A DNA stretch of 64,000 nt, taken from Tulasnella sp. 424 (lineage: Eukaryota; Basidiomycota; Agaricomycetes; Cantharellales; Tulasnellaceae). The translations under genes and the position numbers were made by a program. How positions within the stretch are numbered: the first letter of the stretch is position 1; the number at the start of each line of letters is the position of its first letter. Positions 46,897-58,612 of the stretch are shown one piece after another. The notes beneath the pieces were generated by a model that made no database searches, was not told the origin of the DNA, and saw nothing but the letters and a program-made list of their open reading frames with translations. The stretch is from the NCBI GenBank assembly GCA_019633425.1, contig WSUB01000081.1, positions 1-64,000 of the forward strand. The letters are read 5' to 3'.

Positions 46897-48150
46897 CTAC
46901 AATGGTTCGAACACAAGTCTCTGCACGTATCGGAGGCTGATTAAGTGTATGGCAGTCAGACGCATGACAGCAACTCACCGTCTCTACACGCTCCCCTGGA
47001 GGACGTGCTGCCAGATAGGTCTTGGGGCATACAACCTCCGAGATCGTATTGCTATCCATTGTAATCATTGGACTCAAAGCGTATGATGCTTAACCCGCTA
47101 TGTCAGATTCACAAGCTAAAGCAACGTCGTCTGAGGAACGTTACCCACTGTCTTCCACGCGAACGATCGCGATTACCGTCCCGTCTTGCAATACATTCCA
47201 GATCCCCGCGTATGCGACTCCATTCGTTGGTCGCCCCTGATAGGTCCTTGAATGGCCCCGTGTGGCTGACCCAGGCCCAGTAGTCGTCGTCAAAGCGAGA
47301 CTCCTAGAAGGGTGTGCGTTAAATAATGCTCTAGACTCGGGCTACGGGAGACCTACGCGGAAGAGCCGTGACCGAATTGTGTCTTTGAGTCTCTGGTAAC
47401 GCCTCCCAAGAATTTATACGGACTACCGCAGTTCTGTTCGAGTTGAGAGTCATTTCAAAACAATACAGAAACGCCCAATATTCCATACCAAGACTTCGAA
47501 AGGAGTCCCAAGACTAGACGGCGTCCATTGAACTTGTAGAGCCTGTGAAGGATCTTGAGTAGTCATTAGAAGTCCCGTATTTCGATCCAGGAATCGAGAA
47601 AGGTAGCCGCGCATCGACCCCGAGGAAGTGCTGTAGCTGATCCGTCCAGTAAATGTTCCGGACCTCGAAAATGATGGGCTAGCGGCGCTAAACTGATTCG
47701 GTCCAGCGGCTGGTGGAGGTGCGTAAGCTCTGTTCAAAAATAAATCAATGTTCTTCCCGCAAGCCTGATAGCATTATTAGTAATGGGAAATGTCTCACCC
47801 ATACGCAGGTGGAGGCGGAGCGGCCGCCCCTGCAGGAGCTGATGCCGGGGAATACTCATTTAACAACGCCTCTTGGAGCTTATCCCAGTCACCTCTAACC
47901 TCCGCCGGCCACTTCCGAAATTTGCGTAATGCGTCTCCAGCGAAAGCCGTTGCAGCAAAGTCGGCCCCCCACCGGTTGTCCCGCATTCGGTTGGCTTTGA
48001 AAGCTATGAGGTTGACTTGCCGGATGAATGTCTCGGCTTCTTCGCTGCTTCGGCCGTTGAAGATGAGAGGGTCTGCTACAGGTGGAATTCAGTTGTGTAT
48101 TAGGGGCATGGAGGTAATCGCGAAGCAAAGTGAGTACCCGATGTGCTCAT
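46897..48150 (-). CDS. Gag-like family protein A1
   Basis: Seven exons, 48138-48150, 47799-48072, 47489-47729, 47357-47433, 47149-47303, 46979-47088 and 46897-46920, give 297 residues. Exon 2: IFNGRSSEEAETFIRQV, FAATAFAGDALRKFRKW, GDWDKLQEALLNEY. A Pro/Ala-rich linker precedes GYLSRFLDRNTGLLM and LQVQWTPSSLGTPFEVL. Exon 4 reads SPYKFLGGVTRD, exon 5 GVAYAGIWNVLQDGTVIAI, exon 6 VCPKTYLAARPPGER. The last exon encodes RLVFEPL and a stop. Closest to the gene at 50378-51645. It is head-to-head with B1, starts 182 bp apart. The donor after exon 5 (GTGGGT) and acceptor before exon 6 (AAG) were chosen to match the 155- and 110-nt exons of relatives. Confidence 0.75.
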
Positions 48151-48331
48151 GGCGCCGGGGTAGTAATGTGTGGGGAGCAGGTCGGTTTGTGGTGAAGCTC
48201 GAGCGCTGATTAATATTCGAGTGCACCGTACACGAGGCACTTGTGCGAAGCCCCCAATCGATTCTGATTACTTCATCCCCAATGTCACCTCGATTTCCTA
48301 GCGATACCAGCGAACATCAGCAGCAGAATCA
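48151..48331. promoter_or_regulatory. Shared divergent promoter region of A1 and B1
   Basis: The 181 bp between two divergent start codons must hold both core promoters and 5' leaders. It contains ATTAATATTC (about 48210) and CATC/CAGC repeats near the B1 start. No defined operator seen. Confidence 0.55.
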
Positions 48332-49671
48332 ATGGCAGACCTGAGTAAGCCCTCCATGTTTGTGGCTATATCGCAACTCGCTCAACACGTACAACGCACT
48401 TGGGTCCTGCAGTAGCGGAGTTCGTTACCTTCACCGGCAAAAGCAGCGATGATGCAGAGAACTTTATTCAATCGGTCAATATCCAAGCCTTTAAAGCACA
48501 AAAGCTCAAGGACACGGAATGGATCACAGGATTTGCATCCACCGCGTTCTCGGGGAAAGCACTTCGGTGGTACCGACGGTTGCCAGTCACCACTCGACAA
48601 GATTGGGAGTTGCTGCAAGAAGCAATATTGGATCATCAATGGGAGGATGACCTTGGGCCGTCGTGGTAATGAAGACTCAGCTTCTGTTTCGTCTAACCTT
48701 GGGAGCTGAAGCCTGCTGGGATTCCCTGCAGTTTGGTCACCCCAGCGGCGGCTCCGACTCCTGCCCTCGCCGCTGCTCCACCTGCTCCACCCGCACATCC
48801 AGCACCGGGAGCCTTAATAGAGACACTAAGCTCGCTTTCACTGACTGGGCAGTCTACCAGGACTGCAAGAATCCGGATACTCGCTGAAGATCCAACTTGT
48901 AACGGGTACCTAAGACTGTCAACGAACCAAGGTCTTGGCTACTCGGAACCTCATATTTCAAATGCCCCGTTGATAAAATGGAGCTCGTCGTCATCTCCTA
49001 CTACTTTGGAAATCCAGGTTCATAGAATTACAAGAGCTCCTTTTCATCGTTTAATTCTCACATTGACGATTGTTTTATAGGGCTCCACAGGACCGAGTGC
49101 TCGATATAACATGCTTTGTGGACAGCATTTAAACGACAATGAAGTATCTGCGAAGTTTAGCGAGGGTCAAAGAGGGTGAGCACCCACTTGCGTTTTTCTC
49201 GCCCCTGATGCCTCTAAAGCCAATCAATAGGCGGGTCATGATCACCGCTGCCTTATCGTCCCCTGGGCATTCATCTCGAACATTAGGGGAAATATTAACA
49301 AATAACGATTTCGGGAGGTCATACGTCCACATGTGGCATGTGCTGGAGGACCTTTCACTGCTACCTGTGGTGGATCAATTAGGCGGTGAGTAACTAAACT
49401 CTGTAGTTTTATGGCGCAGCAGCTGATATGACAATCTCGATTGATCGTATTCAAGTAACCTATATACTGACCCCCCTTTTACGCTCGAACCAATCATGTG
49501 GAGTTCTACTTGCTGTCAATCCCCATGGGCTCAAACAGAGTTATCCAGAGCCCTTGGTCCAAGCGGTGAGTTTCCTTGAGAATGCTCACCGGTTACATGT
49601 GATTGATTTGAGTTTTCCCTTTCTCTTGGTTAATCGCTTTTTTGCAGAGATTTTATTTGGAGTTAGTTTGA
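48332..49671 (+). CDS. Gag-like family protein B1
   Basis: Seven exons, 48332-48344, 48413-48665, 48732-49017, 49081-49175, 49231-49385, 49456-49565 and 49648-49671, give 311 residues. Exon 2: FTGKSSDDAENFIQSV, FASTAFSGKALRWYRRL, RQDWELLQEAILDHQW. An Ala/Pro-rich linker (AAAPTPALAAAPPAPPA) leads to RTARIRILAEDPTCNGYLRL. Exon 5 contains MWHVLEDLSLLPVVDQ. The last 24-nt exon encodes RFYLELV and stop, reached by a GTGAGT...TTTTTTGCAG intron; without that intron the frame would run to 49751. Closest to B2 at 51789-53110. Confidence 0.8.
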
Positions 49672-50377
49672 GCTATTCATATACCCCGGCGGGTTTCAAC
49701 ATATTAGCGATCAGAGCTTCCGGACCCCGGTGGGAGAGCGGTGGGCGTTGATAGATGGCAGAGGCCTTGGATATTCTGACGATCAATAAGTAGCCCAATC
49801 AATACGCATTCGAGTTGGAAAGACCAAATACCGAAACAGGCAGGGTGTGCTTGTCCCTTGCCGTCTCCAGTAACGTCGCCGACAAACACTTGGTGTCGAA
49901 AACCTGAGACATATGCATATATGGGTATTGGAGCTAAAGGCCATTGATAGGGGAAATCAGTGTATTCATTACCCTCACTGGCAATCTATTAGATTCGCTT
50001 TCACAAATCTTCCTCATGCCATCCTCATTGTTATCGACGTCGACTACGCCACGCCAGGGGCAGTGGAGAGGTCCAAGCGCTCCTTCAAAAGGGTAAACCT
50101 GAGGTATGAACGAGGGCTGCTGACCCCCACGGAATCATTTCCGTAGGGTTGGCAGGGGCTGTTGCAAGGAGGACGTTGCAACATAGCACGGCCTTATCCC
50201 ATTGGAATCCTACAACTAGGAAGAGTATTATATCTTACATAGTCCCACTTTTCTTCGTAAAGCGGGCGCAGGAGGACGATCTGGGAGCCGTGCACTGGAG
50301 CTGAAATCTTCCCCCTAGTTTCGGAGTTCACTATTGAGCTCTGATACTATTTGAAATACAAAACAGCGACGTAAAAT
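49672..50377. other. Intergenic between convergent Gag-like genes
   Basis: About 700 bp between the 3' ends of B1 and A2. Open frames are short and lack the family pattern. Nothing else recognised. Confidence 0.45.
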
Positions 50378-51645
50378 TTAAATGGGCTCAAACAATAGCG
50401 TCTAATAGTACCACCGTTGCACAACGTTAGCCAACAAATCGTGAATTTTCTGTGCTGGAGTTGACTTACTGCTTCAATGCGGTCTCCTGGAATGCGTGCG
50501 GCTAAGTAGGCCTTTGGACAGACCGCTAACGAGAGAGCATTGCTCCTTGATGTAATCATGGCGGTAAGGGCATAGGATGCTGTGGCGTGGCTTGTTTAGC
50601 ATTCATAGGGGCTACTCACGATGTCGTTTCTACGCACTATCGTCAATACGAAGAGTTGCAACAACTGTGCCATCGTGCAGAACATTCCAAATAGTGGCAA
50701 ATGGAATACCGTTGATCGGGCGTCCTTTGTATATCCGGGAGTGTGCCCGTAAAGAGCTGTTTGGACCGGTAGTCGTCGTAATAGATAAACTCCTACATAA
50801 GTCGTGGGAGGAGTCAGCAACGACACGGAAATCAAACAAGGGGTAAAGTAGGCTTAAACGTCTTACTCCGTGCATCCAGGAGAGAATTGAGGAGAACCGT
50901 TTCGGGTTACCCCGCCAAGGAATTGGTATGGACTTCGGCAATTCTGTACGTTAGAATATTTTAATAAGCCGCAGAAGATGTTAGGGTAGTTAGCGCTGCT
51001 TACCACAGTTTCAAAGGTTGTCGGTAGATTTGATGGACTCCATCTTACGTGGAGGCTGTGGGTCGGGTCCTGTGTTCTCAGTAAAAGCCCACTAGAAGCA
51101 TCCAGGTAACGAGAGATATACGTCGGAGGGGTCCCATCAGGAGGGACACAGCTTATCCTTCCGATGAGAGAGCCTGACTGTAGGAACGCTGGAGCAGGCG
51201 GTGGCCGCACCGCTGGGGAGGAACCCGGAGCAGCCGCGGATGCAGGTATATGGCTGAACGGTAAGAAAATGGTAAGATTGGGCTTCCAGCCCCAGGGAAG
51301 TACTGCTGCTCTCACCCGTCTGCAGGAGGTCCAGCTGCAGGGGTCGTCGGGTATTCATTCAGCAAGGCCTCTTGGAGTTTTTCCCAGTCACCCCGAATCT
51401 CCGGCGCTAGTTTACGGAAGGACCTTAACGCATTCCCTGCAAACGCCGTAGACGCGAAATCTGCGATCCATGCATTATCACGCATTCTATTCGCCTTGAA
51501 CGCCTGCAGATTCACTGCTCGGATGAAATCCTCCGCCTCTTCGCTGCTCCGACCGTAAAACACGAGCGGTTCATCTGAAAATAAGTACAGATTAAATGTA
51601 ACATTTATAGAGGTCTCGAATGAGAAACCGACCTTGGTGACTCAT
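50378..51645 (-). CDS. Gag-like family protein A2
   Basis: Seven exons, 51633-51645, 51316-51574, 51004-51253, 50867-50943, 50638-50792, 50470-50579 and 50378-50401, give 295 residues. Exon 2: FYGRSSEEAEDFIRAV, FASTAFAGNALRSFRKL, GDWEKLQEALLNEY. The linker is Ala/Pro-rich, followed by SLIGRISCVPPDG, YISRYLDASSGLLL and LHVRWSPSNLPTTFE. Exon 4 SPYQFLGGVTRNG, exon 5 PFATIWNVLHDGTVVATL, exon 6 VCPKAYLAARIPGDR, tail TLLFEPI. Exon lengths 77, 155, 110 and 24 equal those of A1. The first donor is GTCGGT, unusual but flanked by a good acceptor. Confidence 0.75.
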
Positions 51646-51788
51646 CGATTCGAGATTTTGGAGTGGAAGGAAAGGGGTGTGACAGGTGATTCCATCATAA
51701 GGGTTGCCGCGTGACAAACAAGACGTTGTCTCTGTACATCACCACCTCATCCGAATTCACGAGTATCCGACCCTCGGTGACCTTTTTG
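51646..51788. promoter_or_regulatory. Shared divergent promoter region of A2 and B2
   Basis: Only 143 bp separate the divergent start codons, so both promoters must overlap. It corresponds in position to the A1/B1 intergenic region but is shorter; by eye I see no long conserved block between the two. Confidence 0.55.
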
Positions 51789-53110
51789 ATGGCGGAGGCT
51801 GGTGAGTCATCTTGCGCTACCAGCAATAATAAGAAACATATGTCGATCCGTGTTATCGGTATCCTGAACAGAGGACTTGGCGGTTTTCCGTGGCGTCGGT
51901 GCGGAGGAGGCGGAAGACTTCATTCGGGCGGTTCGGGTACAAGCGTTCAGATTAGGAAAAACGGATGACCAGAAGTGGATTACAACTTTTGCGTCGACAG
52001 CGTTTGCCGGGAAGGCACTCCGATGGTATCTGCGCCTACCTACCTCAACACGCCAAGATTGGGATAGATTGCAAGAAGCAATTTTAGAGAATGAGTGGGG
52101 CCGTGATGATGGTTCAGCCGTTAAGTAGGCTTGCTTCCAGGTTTCTGGATAGACCTTCCGCTCAGCTATCATCCCCAGCTCCATTGCCCCAGCGCCCACG
52201 CCCGCGCCAGCAGCCGCACCACCTCTGCCTTCACCACAGAGCCTCACCCACACTTCCTCACCATTTATACACGGCTCTACATCGTCAGATCTGCCCCAAA
52301 CATCCAGCAAAGTCAGGAGAGCTGTAATCCGGGTAGTCACCGACGACCCATCTTGCACTGGTTACCTTGCGGTCGAGGAGTCGCGGGGCCGTTGTTACAG
52401 CAATCCCAAACGGAAAACAGAGTTCAGTGTTACCTGGAAGCCACCGTTTCCTTGCGCGTTGGAGATACTGGTAAGCGTTCAATTCGCGTCCTTGCGAAGT
52501 TACGATCATCTGAAACTATGCCCAAGTATGATCGTCCCCCGAAGGCTTGGTTAGGCGCCCAGCACCTCAATCCAGAGCATGTGGATGTGACCGGACAACT
52601 GGGCCCAGGATCAGCTGAGTGAGATTTTCCATTTTCCGTGTTCGAGGCGCCGAGCTTAGCCAACTTGAATCTTGTAGATACCTCGTTCTAACACCAGTCA
52701 CTGATTACACTGAAAGCCCATTTCGAACTTTGGCCCACGCTAAAGACTACAGATACTCGGGGAGGTTTTACGTCAGCATGTGGAACGTGCTAGAAGATTT
52801 ATCACTTCTTCCTGCTGTCGAGCAATCGGGATGTATGTTCTGGCGAGGCATCTACCAGGCTCTTTGGCTTACAACTAAAAGAGTTGCCACTCTCCAGGCA
52901 CGTTTGAATTGAAGCTGCTTGTTATGAATTCCAACTTCAAGGAGGTGGTTCTAGCTAGCGACCCGGCTACAATTCGCCAGGAGTACTCGAAGTTAAAGAA
53001 ACAGGTCTCGCTCGAATCCGCGGTGAGCTTAGTTGTAGTTCAACGATACAGTGCCCCAAGTCTTGACCATTGATCATGCGAAACAGAAACTAATTTTGGA
53101 GATGATATGA
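51789..53110 (+). CDS. Gag-like family protein B2
   Basis: Seven exons, 51789-51801, 51872-52124, 52179-52470, 52527-52618, 52678-52832, 52898-53022 and 53087-53110, give 317 residues; all phases agree. Exon 2: FRGVGAEEAEDFIRAVRVQA, FASTAFAGKALRWYLRL, RQDWDRLQEAILENEW. The linker is Pro/Ala-rich, then VIRVVTDDPSCTGYLAV and FSVTWKPPFPCALEIL. Exon 5: YLVLTPVTDY then MWNVLEDLSLLPAVEQSG; exon 6 LKLLVMNSNFKEVVLASDPA. Last exon KLILEMI and stop. It lacks a zinc knuckle or protease motif. Confidence 0.8.
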
Positions 53111-53714
53111 TATCCCGACAGACAAAATCCGGGTGGGACCCCTCATTTATTCAATCCAAGGCGCAATTCATTTGGGTATGAAGAAGTTGTCATTAACCTA
53201 TTGTACGTTGCGTCCCACGTCACACTAGGGTCTTCTATGTATGGTCGGCGTCCTTTTGGTCGACGTACGGTGTGGTGCTTTCATCCAACTTGGGATCTTT
53301 TCGCCTCATTATTGGCTTGTATTTATTAGTCTATATTGAGAGCGATCAATTTCCAGCAATCATGGGCCCTTTCCAATTACTCTCAGCAGGGGCCGTTGGC
53401 AGTTTGCCTTGAAGGGCCGACCCACCGACTGGTTGCTAAGCGGTAGCCTCAGGCTTCCCTCCAGGCCAGTTTCCAAGAGCAATAATTAAAGGATCGATGA
53501 TCTCCCAGCCCCGGGAGGATCATCATGTTCTATCCAAGCGTTGTCCAAAACCACGGCTGTTGACGGACTTGGCGGTATTAACCGAAGAAATCGGAACGCA
53601 CACGGTGCTCGCTTCACGATAACCATCGAGACCTCAACCATTCTTCCAGAGTCAGGTATTACCAGAAGAGTCCACCCTCCGCATTTCTCTCTAGCAACAG
53701 TCCTAAGAAGCCCT
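53111..53714. other. Intergenic, no gene recognised
   Basis: Between B2 and C1. No family pattern or strong element. The stretch just before 53715 is likely the C1 promoter. Confidence 0.45.
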
Positions 53715-54967
53715 ATGGCGGATGTCGGTACGTCTTGCCTCTAATGACAATGAATAGCATCGTCCGAATCCCACCCCTAGAAGATTTCCTCTCGTTTAGA
53801 GGTAGCAGCGATCAGGAGGCAGAGGATTTTATTAGGGCCGTTCGTATCCAAGCTTTCAAGGCTGGAAAACATGACGATCTGAAATGGATCTGCTCTTTCG
53901 CTTCCACGGCGCTCGCTGGCAAAGCTTTGCGGTGGTACTTGCGCTTACCCACGGCGACTCAGCAAGACTGGCTGCAATTGCAAGCTGAAATCCTAGAGCA
54001 CGAATGGAGGGATAATGGAATGGCTTCTAGGTGCAATTAAACTCCAAAATTCGAAACCCAGAACACTTAATCGTTTCCCATCTGGGCAGTGTATTGACTC
54101 CGGCGGCCGAACCCGTACCAGCTGCGGCTCCTCCGTTACGGCTGAATTCGTCATCAGAGCTACCCACGGTCACACCACCGCATCGCACCCGTAGAATAGC
54201 CCGAATTCGAGTGATCGCTGGTGATACCATCAACGGGTATCTTGGCGAAATTGGTGTGTTAGCGGGTGTCGTATCCGATAAGGCCTCTGCGCTTCGCATT
54301 ACATATGATTCGTCACAGTTTCCATGTGAATTGGAGTCGTTGGTGCGTTATATTTCCGTGCTAGAAATGCAGACGACTTGGCATTCACCTTTATAAAAAG
54401 GATTCCAAGGCGCCATTTGCATTTCTGGGTGGGCAACATGGAACCTCGGAGAATAAACACTCCAAATTCGGTCCCGGTGAATCGGGGTGAGTATCTCTCA
54501 GATATGACAGATAACAGTGTACTATATCTCTTCGTTGCACGCAGGTCCCTTGCCATAAGAACATGCTGCCATCCTTCTGACACCGACTCCAGGAAATATA
54601 TGCTGGGCGAGCTTACTGGAGATTACCTTGTCAGTATATGGATCGTTTGTGAGGACCGGTCGCTTGTAGCCGTCGCTCCTCAAGCAGGCTGTACGTTGCC
54701 AATATTCCTTCGAAGACTCCATCCTGACGTTATGTTTCGAATCTCCATAGGCATTTACAACCTAACTCCTATTCTTGTGGAAAATGAAGAAGATTATTAC
54801 TTGTTTATGGGCAGCGATCCTGTTGCTATTCGTGCTGTGCAGGGTAGTGATAAAGGAATCACAGGAGTGGTACGTCGAGTCGCTGAATGTTGAACCGCTT
54901 GGACTCGCATTTACTAAAGCAATCTACGAAATCATGTCAGCGACTGATTTTGGAGCATGAAGAGTAG
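53715..54967 (+). CDS. Gag-like family protein C1
   Basis: Seven exons, 53715-53727, 53781-54030, 54090-54342, 54401-54486, 54545-54690, 54751-54869 and 54941-54967, give 297 residues. Exon 2: FRGSSDQEAEDFIRAVRIQA, FASTALAGKALRWYLRL, QQDWLQLQAEILEHEW. Then RRIARIRVIAGDTINGYLG and YDSSQFPCELESL. Exon 4 ends FGPGESG. Exon 5 YLVSIWIVCEDRSLVAVAPQ; exon 6 IYNLTPILVENEEDYYLFMG then SDPVAIRA. The last exon (27 nt) encodes RLILEHEE and stop, one codon longer than in other members. Without the last intron the frame stops at 54893. Confidence 0.78.
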
Positions 54968-55322
54968 TGGGTAGATGAAACACGATGAATCGCTATACAT
55001 GTTATCACTCTTCGCTGCTCCATGTTATCGCAGGAGGTAACATCCCCTCCTCCCTTCGAACGCAGAAATTGTAGGGTTGTCTCTAGCGATGCCGCTCCAA
55101 TTCATTCGACATGAAATTAAGACAGCAAATGAGGTCCTGTACATAATCCTTGAAAACACAGAAATATGAAAGCGGCCCGACCGATCCAAGCCTTTTGAGA
55201 GCGTGCCGCCTTTGATGGCGGAATTACGGACTTTCTGCGGTCTTTAGCCATCGATTCACCACCAAGATCGAGCTACCCACTACTCTTATGTGTCTGGCTT
55301 CAGCCCCATCTAACTAAGCACA

Positions 55323-56636
55323 ATGACAGACGTGAGTATGTTCAACTCGTTTCCTAGAGCCTGAGACATATTTAGTAGCTTCTATTCAACCGAGGTGAAG
55401 ACGATTTTCTCGTATTCCGGGGTGCAAGTAATCAGGAAGCAGAGGATTTCGTTCGAGCCGTACGAATTCAAGCATTCAAGTCAGGAAAGTTCAAAGACCA
55501 AGAATGGATCACTGAACTCGCGGCAGCAGCCTTCGCTGGCAACGCTTTGCGATGGTACCTTCGCTTACCAAACTCCACGCGGGAAGATTGGGATAAACTT
55601 CAAGGTGCTATACTTGAGCACCAATGGGCGGATGAGAGTGGAGTGTCGAGGTCTGTTGATCTAGGAAGCCTTCTTCCAAGGAATGCCTTGAAGGTGACTC
55701 ATTAGCTGCTTATCAGCGCAACCATCCCGGCGGCTGCCCCTGTCTCAGCTGCAGGTCCTCCATCATCGTCGATACTTCCACCGGGACCGGCGCAACCTGT
55801 TCGACTACCTGCATCCCGATCACCAAGGACCGCACGGATCCGAATTAGATCCGACGACCAATCCCTCAATGGATATCTGGCCCTAGAAACGTTTCGTCCG
55901 GAACAAGGGGAACCGGAATTGGGGATGTTTTTTGATCCTGATAAGTCCAAGGCCGCTCGTGTTCGATACGATCCATCGCACTTCCCAACGAAGTTAGAAC
56001 TGCTAGTAAGTCCCTCTCTACGTCACAGCGTCTAGACTACCGATTTATGAGTACCTGGGTGTCTCTGAAACAGGATGTTGCAGGCTCTAACACCTTTGTA
56101 TGTGGCCAATTTTTTGAACAAGCTGGGCCAACATGTGAGTTCGGTCCTGGGAAGAAGGGGTGAGTCGCGACGGGCTACGACCTCACCAGGTTTCGAACCC
56201 ATAACATCATTCTGTTCCGTAGACGTATCTTTCTGATTCCGATCATGTATCATCCGGAAACGGGACCGCTTATCCTGAAACAGAACGGTAGACCTCAGGG
56301 TGATGCCTTCTCCGATATCTGGGGTGTGTACGAGGACCAATCTCTCGTCGCTGTGTTCGCTCAATCCGGATGTAAGAAATTCGTATTCTCTCAAATCAAA
56401 CGTATAAACACTGCAACGTTGTTTACTTAGGTCCTTACAATCTAATACCGATTGTTTTCAAACCGATGGATCTTGTCGGACTCTGCAGCGATCCCGCAGC
56501 AATTCAAGCCTCTTTTACCGACAACGTCGTCGTCAAAGCTGCGAGTCTCTTCCCTAAGCCTTCTCCGATATACCTACGGCATGCCAATACTGACCCTCGA
56601 GGGAATCCCATTATAGAGACTCCAACTGGAAGTTGA
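55323..56636 (+). CDS. Gag-like family protein C2
   Basis: Six exons, 55323-55335, 55395-55650, 55717-56005, 56074-56159, 56223-56371 and 56431-56636, give 332 residues. Exon 2: FRGASNQEAEDFVRAVRIQA, FAGNALRWYLRL, REDWDKLQGAILEHQW. Then RTARIRIRSDDQSLNGYLAL and VRYDPSHFPTKLELL. Exon 4 ends FGPGKKG and is 86 nt as in C1. Exon 5 SDIWGVYEDQSLVAVFAQSG. Exon 6 starts PYNLIPIVFKPMDLVGLCSD. It then runs on in frame to a distinct C-terminus (FPKPSPIYLRHANTDPRG) instead of splicing to a 24-nt tail exon. The only member seen without the RLVFEPI-type tail. Confidence 0.78.
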
Positions 56637-56797
56637 ATAATGATCACGTATCGAAAGCTTGCCTGTGACAAGAGTATCCGCAGCGTATAAAGTGGATTCA
56701 GGGTATTAGATGTCCCGCTACAGTATGCGACTCGGAGAGAACATAAAATTAAACAACCAAAAGACCTCCCAAGAAATGTCCCTCGCGTGCATGACAA

Positions 56798-58612
56798 CTA
56801 CGCCTCGGTCTTTTGCTCCTCCCCACTCACGTCCTTCTCCAAAGCTCTCTCCTGGGCCCTCTCTTCATTGAGCGTCCTCTTCCTGATAAACCACGTGAAA
56901 AGGGTGATGGTAGCAAAGTTCAACACCATCCAGCAAATCAAAACTCCGGCGTTGAGACCCATGTGGCTCTTGGTGTTGAAGATGATCGTTCGAACGGTCT
57001 GACTGAGGTTGAAGACCGGGAAGCCGTAGCCCCATCGGTAGAACGAAGGTTGGAGGATGATGGGGACTGAAGCAACGGAGACGTTGTAGATGATGAGAAC
57101 CAAGAGGAAGTTTGCGATGAAGCGAGGAGTGAGGATGGTGACCATTGCTTCGGTTGAGAGACCGAGAGCAGCCATGCCCATGTAGATGTAGAGCCAGAAG
57201 ATGAAGAAGCCGCCAGCGTAGCTGAACCTGTCGACGATGATAGGTGGGTCAGTCAGCAATGAAACAAACGGAGGCAGACGGGGAAAAACGCACTTTGCAC
57301 CAAAAGTAACCTTGAAAGGTAAACTGATCATAGCGTAACTGAAGCTGATGGGGATGTAAGCGATCATCGGAACAATGATACGCATTTTGGCGTAGGATTT
57401 GAAGGTGAGGAAAGGAGAGATGACGCCTCGAGCGGCGTCGTGTGCCATGGTGATGACGAAGGCGAAGATGGCTATTCATCGAAATTATCATGATCAGCCT
57501 CTCATAAGTACCAGGTACTCGAATCCTCGACGTACTGATGTAAATCTGTCCGACTAGCAAAATCGCCGTGGAAACGGTCTTGGTGAACGGCCTCAAGTTG
57601 ATGGGCGTGACACCAAACGGCTGGCTGACCGTCTGAGGAGCCCTTGAAGCGGTGGTCACATCCGTGCCCGTGACGCTCGCTAACCACTGTCCCGTAAACT
57701 GAGCGCTGAACTTTCCGACACTGGTTTGCAAGAGCGCAGTGGTCAACGGAACGATGAAGGAGTTTGCCGCGACTTCGTTTCGGCCTTGGTTGTAGTAGAA
57801 TGTGATCGCCGAGAGCGGGTCGTATGACGAGTTTCCGGTGGAACGAGCGGTGACGAGGGCTTGAGTTGCGGCCGTGTTGACTGTTCCGGAGTAGGATGCG
57901 AGCGTTAGGGATCATGGCGCGGGGAATGGAAGGGAGAATGAAACGTACCGACAACCGCGGCCCAAGCTTGTTCGTCGACGATCGCATTGCCCACATCGTC
58001 ATCGGTAGGGTATTGCGAGGGGTCGACGATGGTCCACGTAAGGTGCTGCTTTGGTGCGACGCCTTCGCCTCGAGAGTTGGCCTCGAAGGCTTGGACGATC
58101 GCTTGACCGAGTGCACCGTCTCCATCTCGATTGATCACCCAGCCTATCGATGCACACGGCATTAGTCTCGTGACCATTGCGTAAATTAAAAAAACCCACA
58201 TCGGCCTCACCTTTCAGATTCGGAACGTGTGCAGAGGTTTCGCCGAGGGAACCCCAGTATACGGGCAGAGCGAACCACATCATGAGGATCATGAGAATGG
58301 TTGCAGCGACGATCATTTTGGTGTAGACCTGGCGAAGGTGGGCGATTTCGGGGTCCCAGACTGCACGAAACGAGAACAGGTCGTCAGTGATCATGTTTTG
58401 ACAGTGGGCTTGGAGGTTCGGAAAGCGTAGTACTGACAGTGATGCTGGTACTTGACGGGTTGCATGTGTGCGGCGCCTGGACCCTCTGCTGGCCTAGTGC
58501 CAACACCTTCATCACCGAGGTATGCCTCCTCGCGCTCTTCAGTGCCGCTGTTCATTGTTCTGCCAGCTGCTGATTCGCGAGATCGTTTCCGAGTGGGGGT
58601 CTGGGTGCTCAT
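56798..58612 (-). CDS. SNG1-type membrane protein (DUF3533 family)
   Basis: Six exons, 58438-58612, 58211-58360, 57949-58143, 57536-57880, 57294-57471 and 56798-57227, give 490 residues. The family layout is clear. The start is a hydrophilic N-terminus, then HHFWDPEIAHLRQVYTK. A first membrane span follows (IVAATILMILMMWFALPVYW), then a long extracytoplasmic region (WTIVDPSQY, AITFYYNQGRNEVAANSF). The C-terminus has about five spans, e.g. AGGFFIFWLYIYMGMAALG and FIANFLLVLIIYNVSVASV, with a charged tail ending EEQKTEA. Yeast Sng1 confers nitrosoguanidine resistance and relates to lipid asymmetry; the transported substrate here is unknown. It interrupts the Gag-like array. Confidence 0.85.
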
